Below, one piece after another: positions 1 through 5,807 of a stretch of 5,807 nt of DNA. Under the pieces are notes generated by a model, which was not told the DNA's origin, ran no database searches, and was given only the letters and a program-made list of their open reading frames with translations. Every line of letters begins with the position of its first letter. Position 1 is the stretch's first letter. The position numbers and the translations under genes are program-made. Source of the stretch: Bacteroidia bacterium. GTDB taxonomy: Bacteria > Bacteroidota > Bacteroidia > Bacteroidales > BM520. The stretch is from assembly GCA_009930445.1 (NCBI GenBank), contig RZYD01000159.1:1-5807 (forward strand). The letters run 5' to 3'.

Positions 1-768
1 AACTGGCTGATAAAACCATTTACCATGGCATTTTTTGCCTGGATTTTTTTCTCCAAACTATATTCAGCCTTTATTTCACCTGAACTTGCCGGTGAATTTA
101 TCGCCGGGGCCATTCTTTTGGGAGCTGCTCCCTGTACCGCTATGGTCTTTGTGTGGAGCTATCTCGTCGATGGTGATCCAAATTACACCCTGGTGCAGGT
201 TTCTGTCAATGATTTAATAATTTTGGTCGCTTTTATTCCTATTGTGGGTTTATTATTAGGCATTACGAACATTAAAATTCCATACGATGCGTTACTGGCA
301 AGTATTGTTGTTTTTGTAGTAATACCGCTTTTTGCCGGATACATCACGCATAAAATGCTCACAAAACGGAAAGGAGAAGAATGGTATACAAAAAAATTTC
401 TTCCCCGGTTTAAACCCGTTAGCATCATGGCCTTGTTGCTCACTCTGGTATTATTGTTTGCCTTTCAGGGGGTTATTATTATAAAAAATCCGTTACTTAT
501 TGTTTTGGTGGCCATTCCGTTGGTTATTCAAACGTACTTTATTTTTTTTGTAGCTTGGTTTGGCGGTCGGAAACTGAAACTTCCCCATGCCATTTGTGCT
601 CCGGCGGCTCTGATTGGTGCGAGTAATTTCTTTGAATTGGCGGTAGCGGTGGCAATTGCTCTTTTTGGTCTGAAATCTCCTGCCGCAATGGTTACGGTGG
701 TTGGTGTTCTGGTTGAAGTTCCGGTTATGTTGTCGTTGGTAAAACTGGCCAACAGGTGGAAATATTAG
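1..768 (+). CDS. acr3: Acr3-family arsenite efflux permease, 5'-truncated by the window edge
   Basis: Membrane carrier that exports arsenite (and in some members antimonite) across the cytoplasmic membrane, driven by the proton motive force. The frame is open from base 1, and the 255 visible codons are almost entirely hydrophobic segments joined by short loops. Two Acr3 hallmarks are present: GAAPCTAMVFVWSYL, whose Cys (bases 133-135) is the conserved thiol of the fourth membrane helix, and GASNFFELAVAVAIALFG near the C-terminus, whose Glu (bases 634-636) is the conserved acidic residue of the ninth helix. Family members are about 340-350 residues, so about 90 N-terminal residues lie upstream. 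The ATG at base 25 is therefore an internal Met, since it would leave out the first helices. The stop is TAG. It converges on hcp, 125 bp away. An ars operon may continue upstream, but that part is not visible. The family call is firm; exact substrate range is inferred. Confidence 0.93.
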   Translation, partial: NWLIKPFTMAFFAWIFFSKLYSAFISPELAGEFIAGAILLGAAPCTAMVFVWSYLVDGDPNYTLVQVSVNDLIILVAFIPIVGLLLGITNIKIPYDALLASIVVFVVIPLFAGYITHKMLTKRKGEEWYTKKFLPRFKPVSIMALLLTLVLLFAFQGVIIIKNPLLIVLVAIPLVIQTYFIFFVAWFGGRKLKLPHAICAPAALIGASNFFELAVAVAIALFGLKSPAAMVTVVGVLVEVPVMLSLVKLANRWKY

Positions 769-835
769 AGTTTGTAGGCTTAAAATGCGCGATTTATTAC
801 CATTGCTTCTCCGGCTCAATAGAGGCTTATCGAGA

Positions 836-871
836 ATAAAAAGTCCGGAAAATCAAAAATTTCCCGGACTT
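836..871 (-). terminator. Intrinsic terminator of hcp
   Basis: Read on the - strand, an 8-bp arm AAGTCCGG (871-864) pairs with CCGGACTT (848-841). The stem continues past one mismatch with a 4-bp AAAT/ATTT helix around a 5-base loop. A run of five T (two of them within the stem) followed by ATT comes next. It begins 22 bases after the hcp stop codon. On the + strand the same hairpin is not followed by a T tract, so it should serve hcp and not the converging acr3 gene, for which I see no terminator of its own. Confidence 0.8.
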
Positions 872-893
872 CAAAGGATTGAACCACAAAAAA

Positions 894-2537
894 TTAACTC
901 ATAAAGATTTTCATGTCTTCGTCCACTGTGGTAATTCCTGCAATACCGAAATTATCAACGAGAACATTGACCACATTCGGTGAGAGGAAAGCAGGAAGTG
1001 TTGGGCCGAGGTGGATGTTTTTCACACCTAAGGATAAGAGTGCCAGTAATACAATTACGGCTTTTTGTTCGTACCATGCAATATTGTAGGCGATAGGCAG
1101 TTCATTGATGTCATTGAGCTCAAAAATCTCTTTCAGCTTCAGGGCAATAACCGCCAGGCTGTAGGAGTCGTTACATTGACCGGCGTCAAGTACACGGGGA
1201 ATACCGTTGATATCGCCCAGTGGCAGTTTATTATACCGGTATTTGGCGCATCCGGCGGTAAGAATTACCGTATCTTTCGGCAGCGCCTGAGCGAATTCAG
1301 TATAATAATCACGACTTTTCATCCGGCCATCACATCCAGCCATTACAAAGAATTTCCGGATAGCACCCGATTTCACGGCGTCAACTACTTTATCGGCCAG
1401 CTGAACCACCTGATTATGCGCAAAACCACCCACAATGGTGCCTGTTTCAATTTCTTTAGGAGGTGCAGTACGTTTTGCATGCTCAATTATGGCAGAGAAA
1501 TCTTTTTTCCCGCCATCTTCCCTTTCAGGAATATGTGTACAGCCGGGGAATCCGGAAGATCCGGTGGTATAAATCCGTTCTTTATAAGAATCTTTCGGGG
1601 GTACAATGCAGTTGGTGGTAAAGAGAACCGGACCATTAAAAGTTTCGAATTCTTCTTTTTGCTTCCACCAGGCATTTCCATAGTTGCCTACGAAATGTTC
1701 ATATTTTTTAAATACCGGATAATAGTTGGCCGGAAGCATTTCCGAATGGGTGTAAACATCCACTCCGGTTCCCTGGGTTTGTTCAAGAAGTTCTTCCATA
1801 TCTTTCAGGTCATGCCCTGAAATGAGAATTGCGGGGTTGTTTCGCACGCCAATATTCACTTCGGTAATTTCCGGATTGCCATACGATTCGGTATTTGCTT
1901 TATCCAGCAGGGCCATCACATCTACCCCATTTTTACCACATTCGAGCACCAGGCTCACCAGTTCATCAACCGAAAGATCCTTAGTTGTTGCGGCAAGTCC
2001 TTTATGCAGAAATTTATATACCGAGTCGTTGAAATAGCCTAGGTTCATTGCATGTTCACCATACGCAGCCATCCCTTTCAACCCATAGGTAAGCAACTCT
2101 TTCAACGACCGGATGTCTTCGTTTTCGATGGTAAGAATCCCTATCATGGCTGCCTTTTTTTCCATTTCTTCTTCCTTTTCACTCTGCCATGTAGTGCAGC
2201 TGTGGAGCCCTTCAGGGATAGTAATACCATTGTGTTCAATCCGTTGGCGGAGAAGGGATCGTACGTTATAACCTTCTCTGATTTTTTGCACCACGGCACC
2301 ACGGTCGAAGTTTGCATTCGTAATCGTAGTAAAGAGTGCTTCCATTACAAACTTATCGGCCTCTTTTGTGCTGATATTATGTTGACCTGCAATTTCAGCA
2401 AGCACCGAAATTCCTTTGGCTACAAAGACCAGCAAATCCTGCAAATTGGCTACATCCTCGGTTTTACCGCAAACCCCTTTTACTGTACAGCCCGTCCCTT
2501 TGGCTGTTTCCTGACATTGATAACAAAACATTGACAT
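894..2537 (-). CDS. hcp: Hybrid cluster protein (hydroxylamine reductase / NO reductase), class I
   Basis: Cytoplasmic iron-sulfur enzyme of nitrosative-stress defence. Hcp was first described as a hydroxylamine reductase (to ammonia) and was later shown in E. coli to reduce nitric oxide to N2O. The 547-residue product matches the usual ~550. The N-terminus has Cys5, Cys8, Cys17 and Cys23, spaced C-X2-C-X8-C-X5-C, the class I pattern that binds a [4Fe-4S] cluster and is typical of anaerobes. All hybrid-cluster ligands can be placed: His242 (SGHDL), Glu266 (HSEML), Cys310 (TTNCIVPP), Cys402 (AGCDGR, the persulfide cysteine), Cys430 (TAGCAKYRY), Cys455 (GQCNDSYS) and Glu490 (WYEQKAV). I start it at the ATG at 2537, just before MFCYQC; a second ATG at 2531 is also possible. 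The frame stays open to a TTG at 2663, but that stretch holds the promoter and operator. No Shine-Dalgarno is seen; the leader has nine A in a row. No hcr reductase gene is adjacent. Confidence 0.97.
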   Translation of the reverse strand: MSMFCYQCQETAKGTGCTVKGVCGKTEDVANLQDLLVFVAKGISVLAEIAGQHNISTKEADKFVMEALFTTITNANFDRGAVVQKIREGYNVRSLLRQRIEHNGITIPEGLHSCTTWQSEKEEEMEKKAAMIGILTIENEDIRSLKELLTYGLKGMAAYGEHAMNLGYFNDSVYKFLHKGLAATTKDLSVDELVSLVLECGKNGVDVMALLDKANTESYGNPEITEVNIGVRNNPAILISGHDLKDMEELLEQTQGTGVDVYTHSEMLPANYYPVFKKYEHFVGNYGNAWWKQKEEFETFNGPVLFTTNCIVPPKDSYKERIYTTGSSGFPGCTHIPEREDGGKKDFSAIIEHAKRTAPPKEIETGTIVGGFAHNQVVQLADKVVDAVKSGAIRKFFVMAGCDGRMKSRDYYTEFAQALPKDTVILTAGCAKYRYNKLPLGDINGIPRVLDAGQCNDSYSLAVIALKLKEIFELNDINELPIAYNIAWYEQKAVIVLLALLSLGVKNIHLGPTLPAFLSPNVVNVLVDNFGIAGITTVDEDMKIFMS

Positions 2538-2559
2538 AAGTTTTTTTTTAAGTTTGATA

Positions 2560-2567
2560 CAAAAGTA
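2560..2567 (-). promoter_or_regulatory. Bacteroidota-type -7 promoter element of hcp
   Basis: On the - strand the sequence TACTTTTG fits the TAnnTTTG -7 consensus used by the primary sigma factor of Bacteroidota. It would place transcription initiation near 2556, giving a leader of roughly 20 bases before the ATG at 2537. No TTG-type -33 element stands at the usual distance upstream; the palindrome at 2589-2604 lies close to that place instead, as expected for an activator-dependent promoter. The start site itself is inferred. Confidence 0.7.
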
Positions 2568-2588
2568 CTTCCTGTCCGGCCGGCTGGT

Positions 2589-2604
2589 TGTAACATTTGT
2601 TACA
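2589..2604. promoter_or_regulatory. CRP/FNR-family operator upstream of hcp (probable HcpR site)
   Basis: TGTAACATTTGTTACA is a palindrome with perfect 7-base arms, TGTAACA and TGTTACA, around a central TT. Its length and its TGTAAC-N4-GTTACA plan are those of CRP/FNR-family sites. The centre (2596.5) is about 33 bp upstream of the centre of the -7 element, so about 40-41 bp upstream of the inferred start: the class II activator position. Comparative genomics has linked hcp genes in Bacteroidota, clostridia and deltaproteobacteria to HcpR, a CRP/FNR-family sensor of nitrosative stress. The palindrome is seen directly; the identity of the regulator is inferred, and no regulator gene is in this window. 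Confidence 0.75.
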
Positions 2605-2661
2605 CAAATAGCAGGAGTTTGGGGTTGATTTATGAATCCAATCCAAGAATATTTTTTAGGC

Positions 2662-2697
2662 AAAAAAAAACCGTACTGTGAACAGCACGGTTTTTTT
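2662..2697 (-). terminator. Strong intrinsic terminator after the MFS gene
   Basis: On the - strand, seven A are followed by CCGTGCTG, the loop TTCA, then CAGTACGG and nine T. The stem pairs 7 of 8 positions, with one mismatch, and can be lengthened by A/T pairing of the flanking tracts. It begins 13 bases past the MFS stop codon and lies between that gene and the hcp control region, so it separates the two - strand genes into independent units. It is symmetric enough to work in both directions. Confidence 0.88.
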
Positions 2698-2710
2698 GGT
2701 ATTTATAGCG

Positions 2711-4108
2711 TTAGTTTTTTTTATTGGGTAGATCGAGGCCATACACTTTTCGTTTGTCTACTCTTTTGAGGATAAAGGAAAGCACTATAGCGGCAACCCC
2801 AAAGCCTGCGAAAATTAGTTCCGGAACGGTATAGTCATATTTCATGTCGGTATTGCCTGCAGCGATTAAATCAGCAACGCCGGGGTTCGATGCACTCAGT
2901 GCCCATCCAATGAGAATCGGCACTGCCAGTAGTCCGATGTTTTGAATCCAAAAGGTTAAGCCATAGGCTGAACCCAGGAAACGATCCTCTACAATTTTTG
3001 GAATGGAAGGCCACATGGATGCGGGAACCAGCGAAAAGGCCAGACCCAGAATGACAATGGTGGCATAGGCAATAAAAGGTGAAAATACATCGGCAGGCAC
3101 CAGTGCGAAGATGAGATGTGAGACGGTAAGTAAAATTGCTCCGTAAAGCATCATGGTGGCACCAAGGCCTTTTTTATCAAGGAATGCCCCAATAAATGGG
3201 GTTAGAACCATAGCACCGATAGGGAAATAGGAAAAAATGGCAGCTGCTTCTTTAATGGGGACATCAAGTTTTGAAGCCAGCATATCTGTGGCGAATTTCT
3301 GGAAGGGGAAAATGGCGGAATAAAACAGCACACATAATCCGGCAATAGCCAAAAATCCAGGGTTTTTTAAAATAAGCAATAAATCGCTAACGCGGAAGGG
3401 ATCTTCAGGCTCCAGCGTGGCATCGGCTCCAATTTCCTTGTCGAGCCTGATATCCATAAAGGTGTATACAACAAAGGTGAGAAAGCCAACGCATAGGAAG
3501 GCAAGCCCCCAGAAGATTGCATTTGTGGCGCCACCGCTTTCTGCAAAAATTGGCGAAAGACGAAATACAGCAAAAACACCCAACCGGGCTACGGCCATTT
3601 CAAGTCCCATAGCCAGTGCCAGCTCTTTGCCTTTAAACCATTTAACAATGGTTTTTGACACCGTAATACCGGCCATTTCTACCCCCACACCAAAAATTGC
3701 AAAGCCAAAAAATGCCAATTTTGCAGAAGAGGGTACGGCTGTCCAAAAAGTACCAAGCCATTCGGATAACGCAGTGGCGGCAAATGCATCCGTTAAAGCA
3801 AAATATTTTATTCCTCCCCCAATAACCATGGCCAAACCTGAGACATACATGGTAAAACGTATGCCCATTTTATCCAGAATGATTCCGGAAAGAATCAGAA
3901 AAAAGGCAAAAACATTAAGAAAAAACTCAGAGCCACCCAGCATACCAAATGTTTCCGGAGACCATCCGTGGTTTTCTTCCAGCAGCCGTTGTAAAGGAGC
4001 AGCAACATCAACAAAGAAATAGGCAAAAAACATGGTGAGGGCAATCAGTCCTAATGCAATCCAGCGTGCAACGGCTGATTCTCTCAACGAAGCTTTAATT
4101 TTTTCCAT
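2711..4108 (-). CDS. MFS transporter, MFSD1-like
   Basis: Twelve-helix secondary carrier of the cytoplasmic membrane, 465 residues. The first helix lies at about 16-36. The loop after helix 2 has DKMGIR (79-84), and the equivalent loop in the second half has DKKG (311-314), the paired motif-A remnants of the two MFS halves. WFKGKELALAMGLEMAVARLG (from 157) and SMWPSIPKIVE followed by LGSAYGLTFWIQNIGL (from 364) resemble the animal lysosomal carrier MFSD1, reported to move dipeptides. A charged linker rich in Asp and Glu (about 220-238) joins the halves, and there is a basic C-terminal tail (KRVDKRK). Start: ATG at 4108, the first Met, preceded by an A/T-rich leader without a Shine-Dalgarno. 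It is transcribed towards hcp but closed off by a terminator, and is divergent from the MATE gene. Substrate unknown; dipeptide or small organic acid transport would be a guess from distant relatives. Confidence 0.88.
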   Translation of the reverse strand: MEKIKASLRESAVARWIALGLIALTMFFAYFFVDVAAPLQRLLEENHGWSPETFGMLGGSEFFLNVFAFFLILSGIILDKMGIRFTMYVSGLAMVIGGGIKYFALTDAFAATALSEWLGTFWTAVPSSAKLAFFGFAIFGVGVEMAGITVSKTIVKWFKGKELALAMGLEMAVARLGVFAVFRLSPIFAESGGATNAIFWGLAFLCVGFLTFVVYTFMDIRLDKEIGADATLEPEDPFRVSDLLLILKNPGFLAIAGLCVLFYSAIFPFQKFATDMLASKLDVPIKEAAAIFSYFPIGAMVLTPFIGAFLDKKGLGATMMLYGAILLTVSHLIFALVPADVFSPFIAYATIVILGLAFSLVPASMWPSIPKIVEDRFLGSAYGLTFWIQNIGLLAVPILIGWALSASNPGVADLIAAGNTDMKYDYTVPELIFAGFGVAAIVLSFILKRVDKRKVYGLDLPNKKN

Positions 4109-4139
4109 AATTAAGGTTTTTTATCGGTTTTACAAGCAG

Positions 4140-4147
4140 CTAAAGTA
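4140..4147 (-). promoter_or_regulatory. Possible -7 element of the MFS gene
   Basis: TACTTTAG on the - strand departs from the TAnnTTTG consensus at one position and lies 31 bases upstream of the MFS ATG, a reasonable leader length. The nearest good TTTG upstream (4179-4176) is 28 bases away, longer than usual for the -33 element, so support is weak. Confidence 0.3.
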
Positions 4148-4148
4148 G

Positions 4149-4192
4149 AAAAAAATGGAACTAAAATAACCGGATCAAAAAGTTCCTTTTTT
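4149..4192. repeat. Inverted repeat with flanking A and T tracts in the divergent intergenic region
   Basis: GGAACT (4157-4162) and AGTTCC (4181-4186) form a perfect 6-bp inverted repeat with an 18-base spacer. They are flanked by seven A on the left (4149-4155, then one unpaired T) and six T on the right (4187-4192), which could lengthen the stem. It is terminator-like on both strands, yet no gene is known to read into it: the flanking genes diverge from here. It abuts the possible MFS -7 element, so an operator or a leader attenuator are alternatives. The rest of the 276-bp gap (4109-4384) is A/T-rich, and I see no gene or RNA in it. Confidence 0.4.
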
Positions 4193-4384
4193 GAAAAAGC
4201 AAATTTGTTCGTTTTATACCCTTTTATTGTTGGAGTGAATGGCTGATTGTCGTGGTTTTTGTTTTATGGTTAGCTTTCCTTTCAGGGTTACTAAGCAATA
4301 ATCAGGGGTGTGGAAAACATACGATTTTTTATTTTCCAATCGCATTGTATAGGTGTATTGAAATTTTAGCTGCAACTTTGCGCC

Positions 4385-5788
4385 ATGAATCGTCCGGTAA
4401 CATCCCAGCAGCAAAAAACACTAGAGATGGAAACAAAATCCATCGGCAGGCTGATGTGGCAGTATTTTGTGCCAAGTTTTATCGGAGTTATGGTGAATTC
4501 ACTGTATAACATTGTGGATCGCGTGTACATTGGTCAGGGAGTAGGCAGCCTGGCGTTGGCCGGGTTGAGTGTTGTCTTTCCGATTATGATTATTGGGGCT
4601 GCATTTGGGATGATGATTGGCATCGGCTCAGGCGTTCGGGTTTCCATCAATCTGGGAAAAAAGGATTTTTCCCGGGCAGAGCAGGTGTTGGGGAATGGAT
4701 TTACATTGATGATTCTGGTGTCGGTGCTTTACACTATTGCCGGATATGTACTTAAGGATCCTTTGTTACGATGGTTTGGTGCAACAGGTGCCACCTACGA
4801 TTATGCCCAGGAGTATCTTGATATTATTCTCGCGGCAGGATTATTTCAAACGGTTGGATTTGGCCTGAACAATATCATCCGTGCGGAAGGGAATGCCCGC
4901 ATTGCCATGTACTCTATGCTCCTTTCGGCAGGGGTAAATATTGTTTTGGATCCGATTTTGATTTTTGGTTTTGGAATGGGCGTTGCGGGTGCAGCATGGG
5001 CAACGCTTATCTCTATGGCAGCATTGGATGTATGGGTGTTAAACCATTTTTTGAGAAGCCGGAAATCGGTTATTAAACTTCGTCTTCCGGCAATGCGCCT
5101 TGATTGGCGGATTGTAAAATACATCATTGCCATTGGGATTTCCCCGTTTAGTATGCAAGTTGCTTCATCTGCGGTGCAGGCCATCCTGAATACGCGACTC
5201 ATTACTTATGGAGGGGATCTGGCCGTTAGTGCCATTGGTATTATAAACAGTATTTCTATGTTGGTTGTAATGTCGGTTGTCTCCATTACAATGGCAGCAC
5301 AACCTATAATCGGTTACAATTACGGCGCACTTCAGTTTGGCCGGGTGAAGGAAACGCTAAAGCTTTCTATGCTTTCGGCCACGCTGGTGAGTGTTTTTAC
5401 CTGGGCCATCATTATGTCATTTCCCGGTTTTATTGTGAAGCTATTTAACACCAGCGATCCGGAGCTTTTAGCGATTGGAGTGCACGGTTTACGTATTTTC
5501 TTATTCATGTTGCCCATCGTGGGATTTCAGATTGTGGCAGGTAATTATTTTCAGGCAGTTGGAAAAGCGAGCACATCACTTTTCCTCACCCTACTGCGTC
5601 AGGTACTCGCACTGATACCCTTATTGTTAATTCTTCCCCCCTTATTTGGCCTTGAGGGGGTTTGGGGTGCGATGCCTTTGGCCGACATCTTTTCGGCTTG
5701 TGTAGTTTCTTTCTTTTTGACACGGGAATGGAAACAGCTGTCGCGTAAAGAGTTGGCTGTTATGGAATCCTCTGTTATTTTTCCTTAA
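4385..5788 (+). CDS. MATE-family multidrug/cation efflux transporter (MepA/DinF-like)
   Basis: Twelve-helix Na+- or H+-coupled exporter of the cytoplasmic membrane that commonly expels cationic drugs and dyes; 467 residues, near the family's usual 450. The first helix carries NSLYNIVDRVYIG (38-50) with the conserved Asp45. GIGSGVRVSINLGKKD (79-94) follows the second helix. RAEGNARIAMY (167-177) and NIVLDPILIFGFGMGVAGAAWAT (185-207) close the first half. In the second half, QPIIGYNYGA (306-315) is the matching repeat motif, followed by YFQAVGKAS (388-396) and RQVLALIPLLLILP (405-418). It ends with a polar tail after helix 12. Start: ATG at 4385 is the first Met; an ATG at 4427 (METKSIG) is preceded by an A-rich stretch and also possible. 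LEMETKSIGRL aligns with the usual LGTEPIGKLL lead-in, which slightly favours the longer form. No partner regulator or outer-membrane gene is adjacent. Substrate not predictable from sequence. Confidence 0.93.
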   Translation: MNRPVTSQQQKTLEMETKSIGRLMWQYFVPSFIGVMVNSLYNIVDRVYIGQGVGSLALAGLSVVFPIMIIGAAFGMMIGIGSGVRVSINLGKKDFSRAEQVLGNGFTLMILVSVLYTIAGYVLKDPLLRWFGATGATYDYAQEYLDIILAAGLFQTVGFGLNNIIRAEGNARIAMYSMLLSAGVNIVLDPILIFGFGMGVAGAAWATLISMAALDVWVLNHFLRSRKSVIKLRLPAMRLDWRIVKYIIAIGISPFSMQVASSAVQAILNTRLITYGGDLAVSAIGIINSISMLVVMSVVSITMAAQPIIGYNYGALQFGRVKETLKLSMLSATLVSVFTWAIIMSFPGFIVKLFNTSDPELLAIGVHGLRIFLFMLPIVGFQIVAGNYFQAVGKASTSLFLTLLRQVLALIPLLLILPPLFGLEGVWGAMPLADIFSACVVSFFLTREWKQLSRKELAVMESSVIFP

Positions 5789-5807
5789 ATTAAAATCTGA
5801 AATAAAT

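Noticed and set aside
25..768. ATG at 25 as the true start of the arsenite carrier
   Set aside because: The frame is open to base 1, the residues before it (NWLIKPFT) fit the family, and the N-terminal helices would be missing.
1065..1820. Long open frame of 251 codons on the + strand inside hcp
   Set aside because: It is antisense to hcp, whose frame holds every cluster ligand. The antisense product is low-complexity in style, has no recognisable domain, and no start context supports it.
2574..2586. GC-rich GTCCGGCCGGCTG patch between operator and -7 element
   Set aside because: It contains a short CCGGCCGG palindrome, but there is no further symmetry or repeat, so chance is enough to explain it.
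3417..4022. Open frame of 201 codons on the + strand inside the MFS gene
   Set aside because: It is rich in Ala, Pro, Ser, Thr and Lys, as expected from the reverse complement of a membrane protein gene, and the MFS frame is clearly the real one.
894..4108. MFS gene and hcp as one operon
   Set aside because: They share a strand, but a strong terminator, a separate -7 element and an operator lie between them.
4214..4414. Open frame of 66 codons on the - strand in the intergenic region and overlapping the MATE start
   Set aside because: No recognisable domain, no promoter, and it overlaps the start of a well-supported gene on the other strand.
1..5807. Novel defence system, mobile element, CRISPR array, tRNA or other RNA gene
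   Set aside because: No direct repeat array, transposase, integrase, attachment duplication or RNA cloverleaf was seen; all coding space is taken by four recognisable families.

Overview
The window looks like a chromosomal segment from a member of the Bacteroidota, probably an anaerobic or facultative one. The evidence is the promoter ahead of hcp, which has the phylum's TAnnTTTG -7 element, A-rich leaders with no Shine-Dalgarno sequence, a moderate GC content, and transporters of a familiar Bacteroidota type. Genus cannot be told from the sequence. The anaerobic or microaerobic inference rests on the class I hybrid cluster protein.

Layout, left to right: (1) the 3' part of an Acr3-type arsenite efflux carrier on the + strand, with its first ~90 residues outside the window; (2) a convergent intergenic gap holding an intrinsic terminator for the gene on the other strand; (3) hcp, hybrid cluster protein, on the - strand, complete and with all expected cluster ligands; (4) a compact control region upstream of hcp containing a -7 promoter element and a 16-bp CRP/FNR-type palindrome centred about 40 bp upstream of the expected transcription start; (5) a strong terminator that closes the next gene; (6) an MFS carrier of the MFSD1-like type on the - strand; (7) a 276-bp divergent intergenic region with an inverted repeat flanked by A and T tracts; (8) a complete MATE-family efflux pump on the + strand, ending 19 bases before the window edge.

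The four genes appear to be four separate transcription units rather than one pathway. Arsenite export, nitric oxide/nitrosative stress defence and MATE efflux share a loose theme of detoxification and stress, but nothing in the sequence ties them mechanistically. The best-supported regulatory story is hcp: its own terminator, its own promoter, and an operator in the place of the -33 element, consistent with activation by an HcpR-like CRP/FNR regulator. I see no mobile element, CRISPR array, RNA gene or evident new defence system here.
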